From Paenibacillus tyrphae (lineage in GTDB: Bacteria; Bacillota; Bacilli; Paenibacillales; NBRC-103111): DNA of 64,000 nucleotides. Made by a program: the position numbers and the translations under genes. The notes under the pieces are model-generated. The model did no database searches and was not told where the DNA came from. It saw nothing but the letters and a program-made list of their open reading frames with translations. Below are positions 1 to 8,643 of the stretch, piece after piece; position 1 is the stretch's first letter, and the number at the start of each line of letters is the position of its first letter. Location: assembly GCF_024158745.1 (NCBI RefSeq), contig NZ_JAMZAW010000019.1, forward strand, positions 110,752 to 174,751, written 5' to 3'.

Positions 1-298
1 CATGGCTCCGAACGTAGCTGACCGCTTCGCAAACGGACAGCCCCTTCAGCTTCAGAAAGACCGAAGTCCACCGCACGATATCGGCGTACGGCTGCGTGTT
101 CGGCACGACGTATTCCGTCCATCCGCTCACGCCGTGGCAGGACAGCTTAAGTAGTCCGCAGTTGCAATCGCGGCAATTGCCCGCGATGCGCGCCTCAATC
201 AGCCGGCAGTCGAACCGGTAGACTTCGATATGCCCGATCCGGCTCGTCGACAAGATACCTTCGTTAACTTCGGGCAGGGGATCGCTTAATTTCAACAT
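1..298 (-). CDS. Unknown protein, N-terminal part only (enolase-superfamily-like N-terminus?)
   Basis: The gene runs off the left edge; 99 codons are visible. An ATG at 298 is preferred over the one at 304 because an AAGGAGAG site lies 8-9 bases upstream of it. The protein has a Cys-rich stretch near residues 42-48 (NCRDCNC) and then GVSGWTEYVVP, which resembles the N-terminal capping domain of mandelate-racemase/muconate-lactonizing enzymes, where GxxGWGE is usual. That resemblance is weak and is inference only. The gene lies directly downstream of a c-di-AMP riboswitch and terminator on the same strand, so its expression should fall when c-di-AMP is high. I do not recognise the full family, and the C-terminal part is needed to settle it. 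Confidence 0.6.
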   Translation of the reverse strand, partial: MLKLSDPLPEVNEGILSTSRIGHIEVYRFDCRLIEARIAGNCRDCNCGLLKLSCHGVSGWTEYVVPNTQPYADIVRWTSVFLKLKGLSVCEAVSYVRSH

Positions 299-357
299 AA
301 ACATTCTCTCCTTTTTTTCATATAAATGGGATATTTTAGAACAATAAAAACGCAAAA

Positions 358-396
358 AGAAGCCCAAGAGCAGAGAAACTCTACTCTCGGGCTTCT
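358..396 (-). terminator. Riboswitch expression-platform terminator
   Basis: Reading the minus strand, AGAAGCCC pairs with GGGCTTCT, extended by GAGAG/CTCTT pairs, and is followed by a T-run. It sits between the minus-strand c-di-AMP aptamer and the gene starting at 298, as expected for transcriptional riboswitch control. Confidence 0.75.
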
Positions 397-444
397 AGCA
401 CAGGAAATCACACAGGATGCAGAGGCACGATCGTCGTTCTCTCT

Positions 445-595
445 CAATCCGCTTACGAGGTTAGCTGTCGGATTCGGGCTTGAGAGTGCCCTACCCCAGC
501 GCTTGCAAAGCAAGCGCGAAAGGATTCACCCCATGAAACCGTCCTTCCTATCGGCGGTTTCGATTGGTTCCCCCGCTTCCCGGTTCGGGAATTCA
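445..595 (-). promoter_or_regulatory. c-di-AMP (ydaO/yuaA-type) riboswitch, minus strand
   Basis: On the minus strand, in order, are GCGGGGGAACCAA, GGGGTGAATCC, then a CTCTCAAGCCCGAATCCG block, CAGCTAACCTCGTAAGC and GAGAGAG. These are the conserved blocks of the ydaO-yuaA class, which binds c-di-AMP and usually switches expression off. A terminator hairpin follows at 358-396. The target is the partial gene at the left edge. Confidence 0.85.
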
Positions 596-629
596 GCGTT
601 TGGCTTGGAATATCAAGTTGTTGACATGA

Positions 630-658
630 ATCATACGCCGGTTGCAGCGCAAAGTAAA
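630..658 (-). promoter_or_regulatory. Sigma-A-like promoter for the minus-strand riboswitch transcript
   Basis: TTTACT (653-658) and TATGAT (630-635) on the minus strand are separated by 17 bases and lie just upstream of the aptamer. Confidence 0.55.
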
Positions 659-884
659 ATCCGAAACCGCACGCTATTTTCGATCTTTTCGCTTTTTTTG
701 CATGTGGAAACGGATTCATATGGAGCCGGCATTGATTATCGATACAAAAGCTGCGCGATTCGTCGCTTTTCATCATTTTCAAGAAAATCGAAGAAATACC
801 GAGATTCATGCAGCATAACGGAGATCGGCATCACCTCTCTCCTTCCAAATATATCCTAAGGCCGAATATGCGCTGCGGCGTTTC

Positions 885-914
885 TTTACACCGGCTAAAT
901 CGCAGGCGTATGAT
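885..914 (+). promoter_or_regulatory. Sigma-A-like promoter for the plus-strand riboswitch transcript
   Basis: TTTACA (885-890) and TATGAT (909-914) are separated by 18 bases, about 50 bases upstream of the plus-strand aptamer. This promoter and the minus-strand one at 630-658 are about 230 bases apart and point away from each other. Confidence 0.55.
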
Positions 915-965
915 ACGACTCAAGTTGATTCGAAAAATTTCCAATCATGATCGCTTAATTTCCTT

Positions 966-1135
966 AACAGGAAAGCGGGGGAACCAAAACAAGCGATACG
1001 GCGCACGCCGTGAGAGCCGTGCCGCCCATCGCATTGGGGTGAATCTTGATCGCGCATGCCGCATATGCGCCAGAGTAGGGCGACTCTCACCGTCCGAACC
1101 CGTCAGCTAACCTCGTAAGCGCAGTCGAGAGAGGC
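966..1135 (+). promoter_or_regulatory. c-di-AMP (ydaO/yuaA-type) riboswitch, plus strand
   Basis: Conserved blocks in order are AGCGGGGGAACCAA, TTGGGGTGAATCTTG, GACTCTCACCGTCCGAACCC, GTCAGCTAACCTCGTAAGC and GAGAGAGG. A hairpin terminator follows at 1176-1217, and the controlled gene starts at 1259. It is a second, separate copy diverging from the minus-strand aptamer at 445-595. Confidence 0.85.
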
Positions 1136-1175
1136 ATCGCTATTTACGCGTAAGACACGGCTTGTTCCGTGCCTT

Positions 1176-1217
1176 AAGAAGCCGCGGCGGAGCTCGTCTA
1201 TTTCCGCAGGCTTCTTT
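1176..1217 (+). terminator. Terminator of the plus-strand c-di-AMP riboswitch
   Basis: AAGAAGCC-GCGG pairs with CCGC-A-GGCTTCTT, with a short T-rich tail. It lies between the aptamer and the gene at 1259, so it is the likely expression platform. The T-run is short, so termination may be partial. Confidence 0.6.
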
Positions 1218-1258
1218 CGTATTGCCTTCTCTCCTATATCCCTTAGGAGGAGAAAACC

Positions 1259-1669
1259 ATGGAACAGGAACAGGAATATATTTTAGTATCGGCTCCCAAC
1301 AAGCCCGGCGAAGCGTTTATCCGGCAGCTCAAATTCGGCAGCATTCCGTTCGCGGTCATCGTCAACAACAAAGCCGAACAGACCCGGCTGCAGGAGCTTG
1401 GGGTCGAGCGAATTGTGATGGTGGATACGAACGAGGAGAATACGTGGCTTGTCCCCGAATGGCCTGTCGGCAAAGTGTTTTTGTTCGAGAACAGCCTGGC
1501 CCTGTGCTGCCGCTATATTCGCATTTGCCGCTCCTGGACCTCGGAACCGCTGTATGTCATTACGCAATCGAACCATCCGCGCTTGATTTATAAAGGACTC
1601 GGTGCCAACTACGTGATTTATACGAACAGCGGCGAAGTATCGTTTCTGATTCATTCGGCGCACGAATAG
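1259..1669 (+). CDS. Uncharacterised 136-aa protein, RCK/TrkA-N-like, under c-di-AMP control
   Basis: The start is an ATG 8 bases after TAGGAGG. The protein is 136 residues, with no signal peptide or membrane segment. The layout (AVIVNN, then a ...LQELGVERIVMVD strand-turn, and later PLYVITQS...GLGANYVIYT) resembles a degenerate RCK-N/TrkA-N Rossmann domain, where xxLGAxxV closes the fold. The glycine-rich nucleotide loop (GxGxxG) is absent. Potassium channel RCK proteins are common c-di-AMP targets, so a role in K+ or osmotic homeostasis is plausible but inferred. The gene stands alone behind its own c-di-AMP riboswitch; the next gene converges on it with a one-base gap. Confidence 0.65.
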   Translation: MEQEQEYILVSAPNKPGEAFIRQLKFGSIPFAVIVNNKAEQTRLQELGVERIVMVDTNEENTWLVPEWPVGKVFLFENSLALCCRYIRICRSWTSEPLYVITQSNHPRLIYKGLGANYVIYTNSGEVSFLIHSAHE

Positions 1670-1670
1670 G

Positions 1671-2441
1671 CTAACTGAACATCCACGCGCCGAGACTGAG
1701 CGTCCCGTACTGATACTTCTGGTACAGCAGCTTCGCCCGCCGGCTGCGGTCCGCCGCGCCCATCGCAATCAGCAGAGGCACGAAGTGCTCCGCCGTCGGC
1801 ACGGCCAAGGAAGCATGCGGCGCCTGCCGCTCGTAATCGAACAAGGCATCCGAATCCCATACCGTAATCCGGTCGTACAGCCAGGCGTCGAATTGCTTGG
1901 CCCACAGCTCGGCGGCATCGTCCTGCCAATGCAGCTTGCCAAGATGATGTACCGTCCCGCCACTGCCGACGATCATGATCCCCTCGCTGCGCAAAGCCTG
2001 GAGTGCACGGCCGATCCGGTACTGTTCTTCCGGCACCAGCAGCGGATTCACGGACAAGTGGACGACGGGCACGTCCGCCGCGGGATGCATGAGCGAGAGC
2101 AGTGTCCATACGCCGTGATCGAGCCCCCGGGTATCGTCCAGCGCGCAGGCGATCCCTTCGGCATCAAGCAGCCGTCGAATGCCCATAGCGAGCAAAATAT
2201 TCCCTTTCGCAGGATAAGATATACCGTACAGCTTCTCCGGAAACCCGAAAAAATCGTGCAGCGTATCCGGCTCGGCCGCCGCGCCGATCGTCTGGACTTC
2301 GCTTTGCCAATGGGCGCTGAATACGACAATTCCCTTGGGATTTGGCAGCTGCGCCCCGAGCGCTCTCAAGAAACGGGAATAGCTATGCGGCTCCGTCACA
2401 AGTGTCGGCAAGCCATGACCTAAAAAAAAGGACGGATACAT
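1671..2441 (-). CDS. LigB/DODA-family extradiol aromatic ring-opening dioxygenase (YgiD-like)
   Basis: The 256-aa protein matches the class III extradiol dioxygenase family that includes 4,5-DOPA dioxygenase YgiD: FLGHG at the N-terminus (H9), FSAHW (H44), LDHGVW (H109), and TAEHFVPLL near the C-terminus (H219). In YgiD-type enzymes, histidines at the first, second and last of these places bind the metal, and all are present. Length is normal. The ATG at 2441 follows AAAGGAG by 12 bases. It is a cytosolic enzyme; the substrate cannot be told from sequence. It sits downstream of glpP on the same strand with a 141-base gap holding a TATAAT but no clear -35 box. Confidence 0.88.
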   Translation of the reverse strand: MYPSFFLGHGLPTLVTEPHSYSRFLRALGAQLPNPKGIVVFSAHWQSEVQTIGAAAEPDTLHDFFGFPEKLYGISYPAKGNILLAMGIRRLLDAEGIACALDDTRGLDHGVWTLLSLMHPAADVPVVHLSVNPLLVPEEQYRIGRALQALRSEGIMIVGSGGTVHHLGKLHWQDDAAELWAKQFDAWLYDRITVWDSDALFDYERQAPHASLAVPTAEHFVPLLIAMGAADRSRRAKLLYQKYQYGTLSLGAWMFS

Positions 2442-2582
2442 TCGCGCATCATTCTCCTTTTCGATGAGCTGCTCCGGGCGGCAAAGCCTTGCGGCTGCCA
2501 GGGCCCTTGCGGCGTTACACCCGGCGGGATGCCAGATCCATTATATCGTATTCATCCGCTGACGGAGAGGAACCAATCCGCT

Positions 2583-3125
2583 TCAGCTCCAGAGTTCAAT
2601 CCGGCTGGTCGATACGGCAATCGCGCCGGCGTTGAACAGAACGGGCAGCTCCTCCTTCTTTTCGACGAATCCGCCCAAAATGATATCGAGCCCCGTTTCG
2701 TTTTTGATCAAGTTGAGTTTGGGATAAGAGAAGCTCGGTAAAATCTCGATATAGTCCGGCTTCACTTGAGCGGCCGAATTAATAATCGTGCGGATTGAGT
2801 GGGAGTCGATAATGAAGCCGCGCTGAATGGCGCTCAGTCCGTATTTTTTGGCGTGAAGCAGGCACGACGTCCGGGTACTGATGATCCCGTCGATTTTAAT
2901 CACCTTGGATAAAAAATGAATCGAAGCTTCGTCGTCTTTAATCCCTTTCACCATCTCCAGGTGAAGGTATATTTTTTTGTTCGCCTGCTTGACCGCCCCT
3001 ACGATGCTTTGTAATTGGATTAATTCCCCTTCCAGCAGAAAAATGACCTCATGCGGCGAAGCGAGCGCCTTCTCTAATTCTTTAAATCCCCGGACAGCGG
3101 GAATCATGGTGTTCGGCTTCAACAT
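2583..3125 (-). CDS. glpP: Glycerol-3-phosphate responsive antiterminator GlpP
   Basis: The 180-aa protein begins MLKPNTMIPAVRG and carries the GlpP landmarks VIFLLEGELIQLQSIV, KKIYLHLEMVKGI and IDGIISTR, and ends with a conserved C-terminal AISTS-like segment. The ATG at 3125 is chosen because AAGGAGG lies 7 bases upstream; a longer reading from 3161 lacks a ribosome site. GlpP binds glycerol-3-phosphate and lets transcription pass the leader terminators of glp genes. Here it follows glpK after a terminator, whereas in Bacillus subtilis it precedes glpFK. A 13-bp palindrome, ATGATACTATCAT (3169-3181), lies just upstream. Confidence 0.93.
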   Translation of the reverse strand: MLKPNTMIPAVRGFKELEKALASPHEVIFLLEGELIQLQSIVGAVKQANKKIYLHLEMVKGIKDDEASIHFLSKVIKIDGIISTRTSCLLHAKKYGLSAIQRGFIIDSHSIRTIINSAAQVKPDYIEILPSFSYPKLNLIKNETGLDIILGGFVEKKEELPVLFNAGAIAVSTSRIELWS

Positions 3126-3249
3126 AATATCCTCCTTCGATAAAAATATGAGTTCTCTCATGATGCGGATGATACTATCATAAACGAAAATAGAATGAAT
3201 TATTTAGAATTTTTTAACACGCCGCTCCCGGTTCGGAAAACAAGCGAAA

Positions 3250-3292
3250 CCGTGCTGCCGCCCTTCTCCTGAAGAAGGGTGCGACAGCACGG
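3250..3292 (-). terminator. Terminator after glpK
   Basis: CCGTGCTG(C) pairs with (C)AGCACGG, and an inner CCCTTCT/AGAAGGG stem extends it. On the minus strand it is followed by TTTCGCTTGTTTT. It separates glpK from glpP. Confidence 0.8.
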
Positions 3293-3304
3293 CCCGGTCA
3301 CTGC

Positions 3305-4807
<1,503 letters not shown>

Positions 4808-4858
4808 GACGATGCCCTCCGTATAGTTAAAATGTTGGATATACATGTAGCCTATGCG

Positions 4859-5569
4859 TTAGCTTCCGAAAACCGCATAATAAAATAGCGTTCCGAGCGA
4901 GCCGCCAACCAGCGGACCGACGATCGGAATCCAGGCATAGCCCCAGTCCGAAGAGCCCTTCTTCCCGAGCGGCAATACTGCATGCGCGATGCGCGGACCC
5001 AGATCGCGGGCCGGATTCATCGCATAACCGGTCGTGCCTCCGAACGAAAGACCGACGCCGACCAGCAGGAAGCCGACGACAAACGGGTTCAAGCCGTCCG
5101 TAAATTTGTTGGCGCCGATCGCCAAAATGCAGACAAATAAAATAAACGTAGCCAGCACTTCGCTGATCAGGTTCGCGAACGGGCTGCGGATGGCAGGTCC
5201 TGTCGCGAAGGTTCCGAGCTTCGCCCCGGTATCCTCGGTCGCTTTCCAGTGCGGCAAATATTGCAGCCACACCAGGCAAGCTCCTAAAAACGCTCCGATG
5301 AATTGTGCGGCAATATAAGACGGAACCTTCTCCCAAGGGAATTGTCCGGCCATGGCCAGCCCGATGGTAAAGGCGGGATTCAAGTGCGCGCCGCTGATCC
5401 GGCCGACCGCAAAAATCGCAATGGCGAGCGCGAGCCCCCAGCCCATCGCGATGACAATCCAGCCCGAATTCTGTGCTTTGGATTTGTTCAGACTCACTCC
5501 GGCACATACCCCATCGCCGAATAAAATTAAAAGCATCGTCCCCAGCAATTCCCCCATAAACGGAGTCAT
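4859..5569 (-). CDS. glpF: Glycerol uptake facilitator (aquaglyceroporin)
   Basis: The 236-aa membrane channel has six hydrophobic segments and both aquaporin NPA boxes: AHLNPAF (N64) and AMNPARD (N185). The Asp after the second box (NPARD) is typical of glycerol-conducting members. The start is the ATG at 5569, 6 bases after GGGAGGT; earlier in-frame starts lack this. It is the first gene of the glpFK unit and brings glycerol to GlpK. The preceding 250-base leader holds a terminator that GlpP should control. Confidence 0.95.
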   Translation of the reverse strand: MTPFMGELLGTMLLILFGDGVCAGVSLNKSKAQNSGWIVIAMGWGLALAIAIFAVGRISGAHLNPAFTIGLAMAGQFPWEKVPSYIAAQFIGAFLGACLVWLQYLPHWKATEDTGAKLGTFATGPAIRSPFANLISEVLATFILFVCILAIGANKFTDGLNPFVVGFLLVGVGLSFGGTTGYAMNPARDLGPRIAHAVLPLGKKGSSDWGYAWIPIVGPLVGGSLGTLFYYAVFGS

Positions 5570-5719
5570 CGGCCTACCTCCCGGCATTATGTTTTGTTTT
5601 GTAAACCCTTTCAAACTTTCGCTTTAAAGAAAGACTTCCCCACTTAATTGATCATAGGTCAATATGTTTTGCACCCGAGCCCTTGCATGAAGAGCCCCTC
5701 CTTTCCAGGATAAGACAAA

Positions 5720-5770
5720 AAACAGCCACGATCCGAAATGTGGAAAGCTCCACTTTGGATGATGGCTGTT
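5720..5770 (-). promoter_or_regulatory. GlpP-dependent leader terminator/antiterminator of glpFK
   Basis: In the minus-strand transcript AACAGCCA pairs with TGGCTGTT, GATCC/GGATC-like pairs extend it, and TTTTTT follows: an intrinsic terminator about 190 bases before glpF. With glpP downstream, the established GlpP mechanism predicts read-through when glycerol-3-phosphate is present. Confidence 0.75.
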
Positions 5771-5809
5771 CTCATCTTCTCACAGCAAAACTGTTTACTT
5801 GTGATCTTT

Positions 5810-5838
5810 ATTATAGTATAAGCGCATCGTTTCGTAAA
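5810..5838 (-). promoter_or_regulatory. Sigma-A promoter of glpFK
   Basis: On the minus strand TTTACG (5833-5838), a 17-base spacer and a perfect TATAAT (5810-5815) lie immediately upstream of the leader terminator. Confidence 0.8.
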
Positions 5839-5985
5839 CCCTGTATCCCTAAAATTCAATTATTTGAATGCTATGCCAATTGCACCCTAAACAATCCGTA
5901 TCTTGTTAAAGAAAATCGGATTTACCGTTGTCCACCGTTTTTATGATACGATGGATGGAAGAAGAAGCAGGACAGGAGGCAAGAC

Positions 5986-6585
5986 ATGCGCAAGCTCGTA
6001 TTTTTCCTGGGTCCCGCCGGTGCGGGCAAGACGACCTTGGCCAAAGCCTTGGTTCGCAGGCGCCATGCGGCTTTGTTCGACATGGACACCTTATCCCGGC
6101 CCGCATCGGAGGCGATTATGACCCTCTCCGGGCTTGACCCGAACGACCGCGATTCCGACGTTTACAAAATACGCTGCCGGGATCTGGGCTACCGCATCAC
6201 GATGGACGCCGCTCTGGAAAATGTGGACCTCGGCGTGAACGTGTTCGTCATCGGTCCTTTTACCCGGGAGCTCGAAGATCCGGCATGGCCGGAGAAGGAG
6301 CTGCTGCGGATCGGCGCGTCGCTGAACGACGTAGACGTCAAAGCGATCCTCGTCTCGCTTCCCGGCGAGCAGCATTACCGCGAGCGCATTCGGGACCGGG
6401 GCTTGGCCCTGGATGCGTGGAAGCTGGAGAACTGGAGCGAATTCAGCCGCTCCCTTGCGGTTCGGGAAATCCGGTGGAAGCTGCCGGCTTCCTCAATTCT
6501 CCCGTTCGATAACGCAGGCCCCCTCTTGGAAGAAAAGCTGCGGCAGGTCGAGCGGTTTATTTACGGAGATGAACCGGAGGACTAG
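5986..6585 (+). CDS. P-loop NTPase, zeta-toxin/shikimate-kinase-like fold
   Basis: The 199-aa cytosolic protein has a Walker A loop, GPAGAGKT (residues 9-16), followed by a kinase-like DMDTL motif where shikimate- and zeta-type kinases place the base-activating Asp. A later DRGLALDAWK segment supplies basic lid residues. The ATG at 5986 follows AGGAGG by 6 bases. It is monocistronic: a terminator-like hairpin follows at 6611. The substrate is unknown; small-molecule phosphotransferase activity is inferred. There is no antitoxin-like partner, which argues against a toxin role. Confidence 0.75.
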   Translation: MRKLVFFLGPAGAGKTTLAKALVRRRHAALFDMDTLSRPASEAIMTLSGLDPNDRDSDVYKIRCRDLGYRITMDAALENVDLGVNVFVIGPFTRELEDPAWPEKELLRIGASLNDVDVKAILVSLPGEQHYRERIRDRGLALDAWKLENWSEFSRSLAVREIRWKLPASSILPFDNAGPLLEEKLRQVERFIYGDEPED

Positions 6586-6610
6586 ATCGAAGCTCTTGCC
6601 TAAAAGCAAA

Positions 6611-6634
6611 AGGTCCCTTGTTTTCGAGGGGCCT
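6611..6634 (+). terminator. Terminator-like hairpin after the P-loop gene
   Basis: AGGTCCCTTG and CGAGGGGCCT pair around TTTT with two wobbles. The palindromic repeat begins two bases later, so the normal T-tail is missing and the repeat may have interrupted the terminator. Confidence 0.45.
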
Positions 6635-6635
6635 C

Positions 6636-6838
6636 AGAGTGTTGAGAAACTTTAGCAGTAGAAAATCTCCGACAAATAGAGGTGGGGTATATCCCGTAAG
6701 AGTTTACGTCCGCCTTTGAAGCCCGTGAAAATACCACTAATTCTAATCAAGTTCACGGGTTTCAAGAGCGGCTGGAGGGATATACCCCACCGGCGTATGC
6801 TGAGAATTTTATACGCGAAGCGGGTTTCTCAACAAGCT
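6636..6838. repeat. 203-nt palindromic repeat, copy 1 (see copy 2 at 22,811)
   Basis: The element is bounded by GTTGAGAAAC and GTTTCTCAAC. Inside are a perfect 15-bp arm pair (GGTGGGGTATATCCC with its complement), a GAAGCCCGTGAA/TTCACGGGTTTC stem and a small GCGTAT/ATACGC hairpin. It has no open reading frame of note. A second copy at 22,811-23,014 is over 90% identical by eye, with paired changes in the stem. The flanks CGAGGGGCCT and AGGCCCCTCG are also inverted, so the element sits between two halves of terminator-like sequence. It is likely a MITE-like or structured-RNA repeat. Confidence 0.85.
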
Positions 6839-6871
6839 AAAAGGCCCCTCGTGTTTCCGAAGGGGCCTTTT
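6839..6871 (-). terminator. Terminator after trxA (bidirectional form)
   Basis: AAAAGGCCCCT and AGGGGCCTTTT pair around a GTGTTTCCGA-type loop, with A-run and T-run on either side. It ends the minus-strand trxA transcript and could also stop plus-strand reading. Confidence 0.85.
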
Positions 6872-6881
6872 AGCGCTATCA

Positions 6882-7196
6882 TTACAGCTGCGCTTGCACC
6901 CAAGCTTCCAGCTCCGTCAGCGGACGGACGCCTACTTGCGTACCGACCTCGACGCCGTTTTTGAACAGCTTCAGCGTCGGAATGCTCATCACGCCGTATT
7001 GTCCCGCCGTTTCCGGATTGTCGTCTACGTTCACCTTCGCAATCTTCACCGAATCGCCGAGCTTGCCGTTCAGCTCCTCAAGTACGGGAGCGATCATTTT
7101 GCAAGGACCGCACCAAGGCGCCCAAAAATCGACCAGCACCACACCTTCTTGAATCGCATCTTTAAACTCCGCATCTTTGACATTGACAATAGCCAT
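6882..7196 (-). CDS. trxA: Thioredoxin
   Basis: The 104-aa protein has the active site WAPWCGPCK (C29, C32 of the WCGPC motif) and the cis-proline region MSIPTL. It reduces protein disulfides in the cytosol using NADPH-thioredoxin reductase. The ATG at 7196 is chosen because AAGGAGT lies 7 bases upstream; a GTG three codons earlier overlaps that site. It follows the IDEAL-like gene by 29 bases and probably shares its transcript. Confidence 0.97.
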   Translation of the reverse strand: MAIVNVKDAEFKDAIQEGVVLVDFWAPWCGPCKMIAPVLEELNGKLGDSVKIAKVNVDDNPETAGQYGVMSIPTLKLFKNGVEVGTQVGVRPLTELEAWVQAQL

Positions 7197-7225
7197 CTCA
7201 ACCACTCCTTAGGTTAATTTTAGGT

Positions 7226-7645
7226 TTAACGCAGGTTCTCCAGATTGAATCCAAACGGAAACCGGGAGGCGGGAGCCTTCCACCCGCTCGGTCCGGGAAG
7301 GCTCGGCTTCCGCCCTCCCGCCGCTTGCGCGGATGCCGAGGGCAGCATGGCGCTCAACTCTTCAAACCATGCCTGATCCCGGGTTTGCAGCGCCAGCTCG
7401 ATCAGATCGTGCAGCGCCACTTCGTCCGCAAGCAGCCCGTCGGGCTCGGGCAGCCGGGTTACTTTCGACTGCCGGGCCTCCGTCACAAAGCCTACCGCTT
7501 CGGCGCGGTCGCATTGCGTAATCCGAACCCGCAGCGCGCCATTTCCATCCGTCCATTCGACGTATCCGATAAACCTTTCGTCCTTCCAGGAAGTCCCGCT
7601 AACCCAGTCGCCTTCCCGAATCAGCCCATGATTTGCAGCTGCCAT
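7226..7645 (-). CDS. Small IDEAL-domain-like protein, function unknown
   Basis: The 139-aa protein has two parts. An N-terminal beta-rich segment (GDWVSGTSWKDERFIGYVEW) is followed near residues 75-100 by LHDLIELALQTRDQAWFEEL, which fits the short helical IDEAL motif of Bacillus proteins such as YpiB. The C-terminal 35 residues are Pro/Gly/Ala rich. The ATG at 7645 follows GGGAGGG by 8 bases. It lies between the Rrf2 regulator and trxA on the same strand. The assignment of the motif is by eye, and no function can be given. Confidence 0.6.
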   Translation of the reverse strand: MAAANHGLIREGDWVSGTSWKDERFIGYVEWTDGNGALRVRITQCDRAEAVGFVTEARQSKVTRLPEPDGLLADEVALHDLIELALQTRDQAWFEELSAMLPSASAQAAGGRKPSLPGPSGWKAPASRFPFGFNLENLR

Positions 7646-7736
7646 GTTGATCACCCTCCCTTTTTAACACCATTAAACGGTTATGAAACCTTTGAAACGA
7701 CTGAAACTATTTTGATAACAGTTGTGTTAAAAAAAA

Positions 7737-8168
7737 TTAGCTCTTTCTCTGCTGCTTCGCGAGGACGCGTTCCAGCACGTCTTGAATCGTCAGCCGCTGG
7801 AGGTACGTCAGCATCTGCTCCTCTGCTTCCGTGAATATATGATCCATCACCTCGGTCATATTGCAGGCGACGAGGCAATCCTCCTCCACATTCCCCGAGC
7901 ACCAGGACGGCTTAATCGAACCGAACGATGTGGCGCGGTAAATCTCGGCAAGCGTGACCTCGTCCGGCTGGCAGCTTAACGCAAATCCTCCGCCGCTGCC
8001 TTCCTTGGTCGTCACGTACCCCTGCTTGCGCAGACATCCCATCACCTTGCGTACACGGGCCGGATGCGTATCCACATTGTGGGCGATCATATCGCTGGTG
8101 GCCATATGATCCGGCCGATAGGCGAGCAGCACGAGGCTGTGGACGGCAATCGTAAATTCGCTGTTCAC
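7737..8168 (-). CDS. Rrf2-family transcriptional regulator (YwnA-like)
   Basis: The 143-aa protein starts at GTG 8168, after AAGGGAG. It has the Rrf2 winged helix: VHSLVLLAY, ATSDMIAHNV, HPARVRKVMGCLRKQG as recognition helix, and the wing TKEGSGGGFAL. Cysteines at 90, 98 and 102 (WC-x7-C-x3-C) occupy the region where IscR and NsrR bind an Fe-S cluster, but many Rrf2 proteins lack a cluster; spacing here does not match IscR exactly. A nearly perfect sigma-A promoter at 8203-8231 contains an ACTGT...ACAGT inverted repeat that could be its own operator. The downstream IDEAL-trx genes may be targets. Confidence 0.88.
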   Translation of the reverse strand: MNSEFTIAVHSLVLLAYRPDHMATSDMIAHNVDTHPARVRKVMGCLRKQGYVTTKEGSGGGFALSCQPDEVTLAEIYRATSFGSIKPSWCSGNVEEDCLVACNMTEVMDHIFTEAEEQMLTYLQRLTIQDVLERVLAKQQRKS

Positions 8169-8202
8169 CGGGCGGCTCCCTTCTCTCCGTTCGCTTACTG
8201 TA

Positions 8203-8231
8203 ATTATAATAATAACAGTTACTTTTGTCAA
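8203..8231 (-). promoter_or_regulatory. Consensus sigma-A promoter with inverted-repeat operator
   Basis: TTGACA (8226-8231), 17 bases, TATAAT (8203-8208) on the minus strand. ACTGT and ACAGT half-sites flank the -10 box with a 13-base spacing, a layout common for Rrf2 autoregulation. Confidence 0.85.
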
Positions 8232-8264
8232 TCCGCTTATGCACGGGTTTTCCGAACGACAAAA

Positions 8265-8302
8265 ACAGAGCCGTCCCTTACTTATCCGGGAATCGGCTCC
8301 GT
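8265..8302 (-). terminator. Terminator of the Gln-rich gene
   Basis: ACGGAGCCG pairs with CGGCTCTGT on the minus strand around an A/G-rich loop, followed by TTTTTGTCG. Confidence 0.8.
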
Positions 8303-8316
8303 TCGCATGTGCCCGA

Positions 8317-8643
8317 TTATTGATAGAAGTTACTGCGGGCGAAGTTTTGATTTTGCTGCGATTGAAAGCTCGCTTGATTAAACTGTGCGACCGTTTGCTC
8401 CAGCTGGTTGCAAATTTGCGCCATTTGCTGCATTTGTTGTACCGCCGTCTGGTGGCCTTGCAGTGCCGTTTGAATCACTTGCACCGCATGCTGCTCACGC
8501 TGCGACAAAATTTGCAGCTGCTGCGCATTTTGCTGCTCTTGCTGGAGCAGACGCTGGTAATTCGCGCTCGCTTGATCTGTTTGCTGGATCAATTGTTGAA
8601 TCATTTGCTGGCATTGGTTCAATTGCTGAGTAGCGTTGAACAT
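8317..8643 (-). CDS. Gln-rich small coiled-coil protein, unknown
   Basis: The 108-aa protein is about one third glutamine, with runs such as QCQQMIQQLIQQT and LLQQEQQNAQQ. The heptad-like spacing suggests a continuous helix or coiled coil. There is no signal peptide or membrane segment. The ATG at 8643 has AAGGAGG upstream, and a good terminator follows, so it is a real monocistronic gene. Such proteins in spore formers are sometimes coat-associated, but nothing here proves that. Confidence 0.8.
   Translation of the reverse strand: MFNATQQLNQCQQMIQQLIQQTDQASANYQRLLQQEQQNAQQLQILSQREQHAVQVIQTALQGHQTAVQQMQQMAQICNQLEQTVAQFNQASFQSQQNQNFARSNFYQ

Noticed and set aside
326..1110. Plus-strand frames of 177 and 100 codons in the first kilobase
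   Set aside because: They lie over the two riboswitches, lack ribosome sites and have no coherent protein sequence.
5986..6585. Zeta-type toxin of a toxin-antitoxin pair
   Set aside because: The P-loop kinase fold fits, but there is no antitoxin-sized partner gene next to it; the gene stands alone between terminators.
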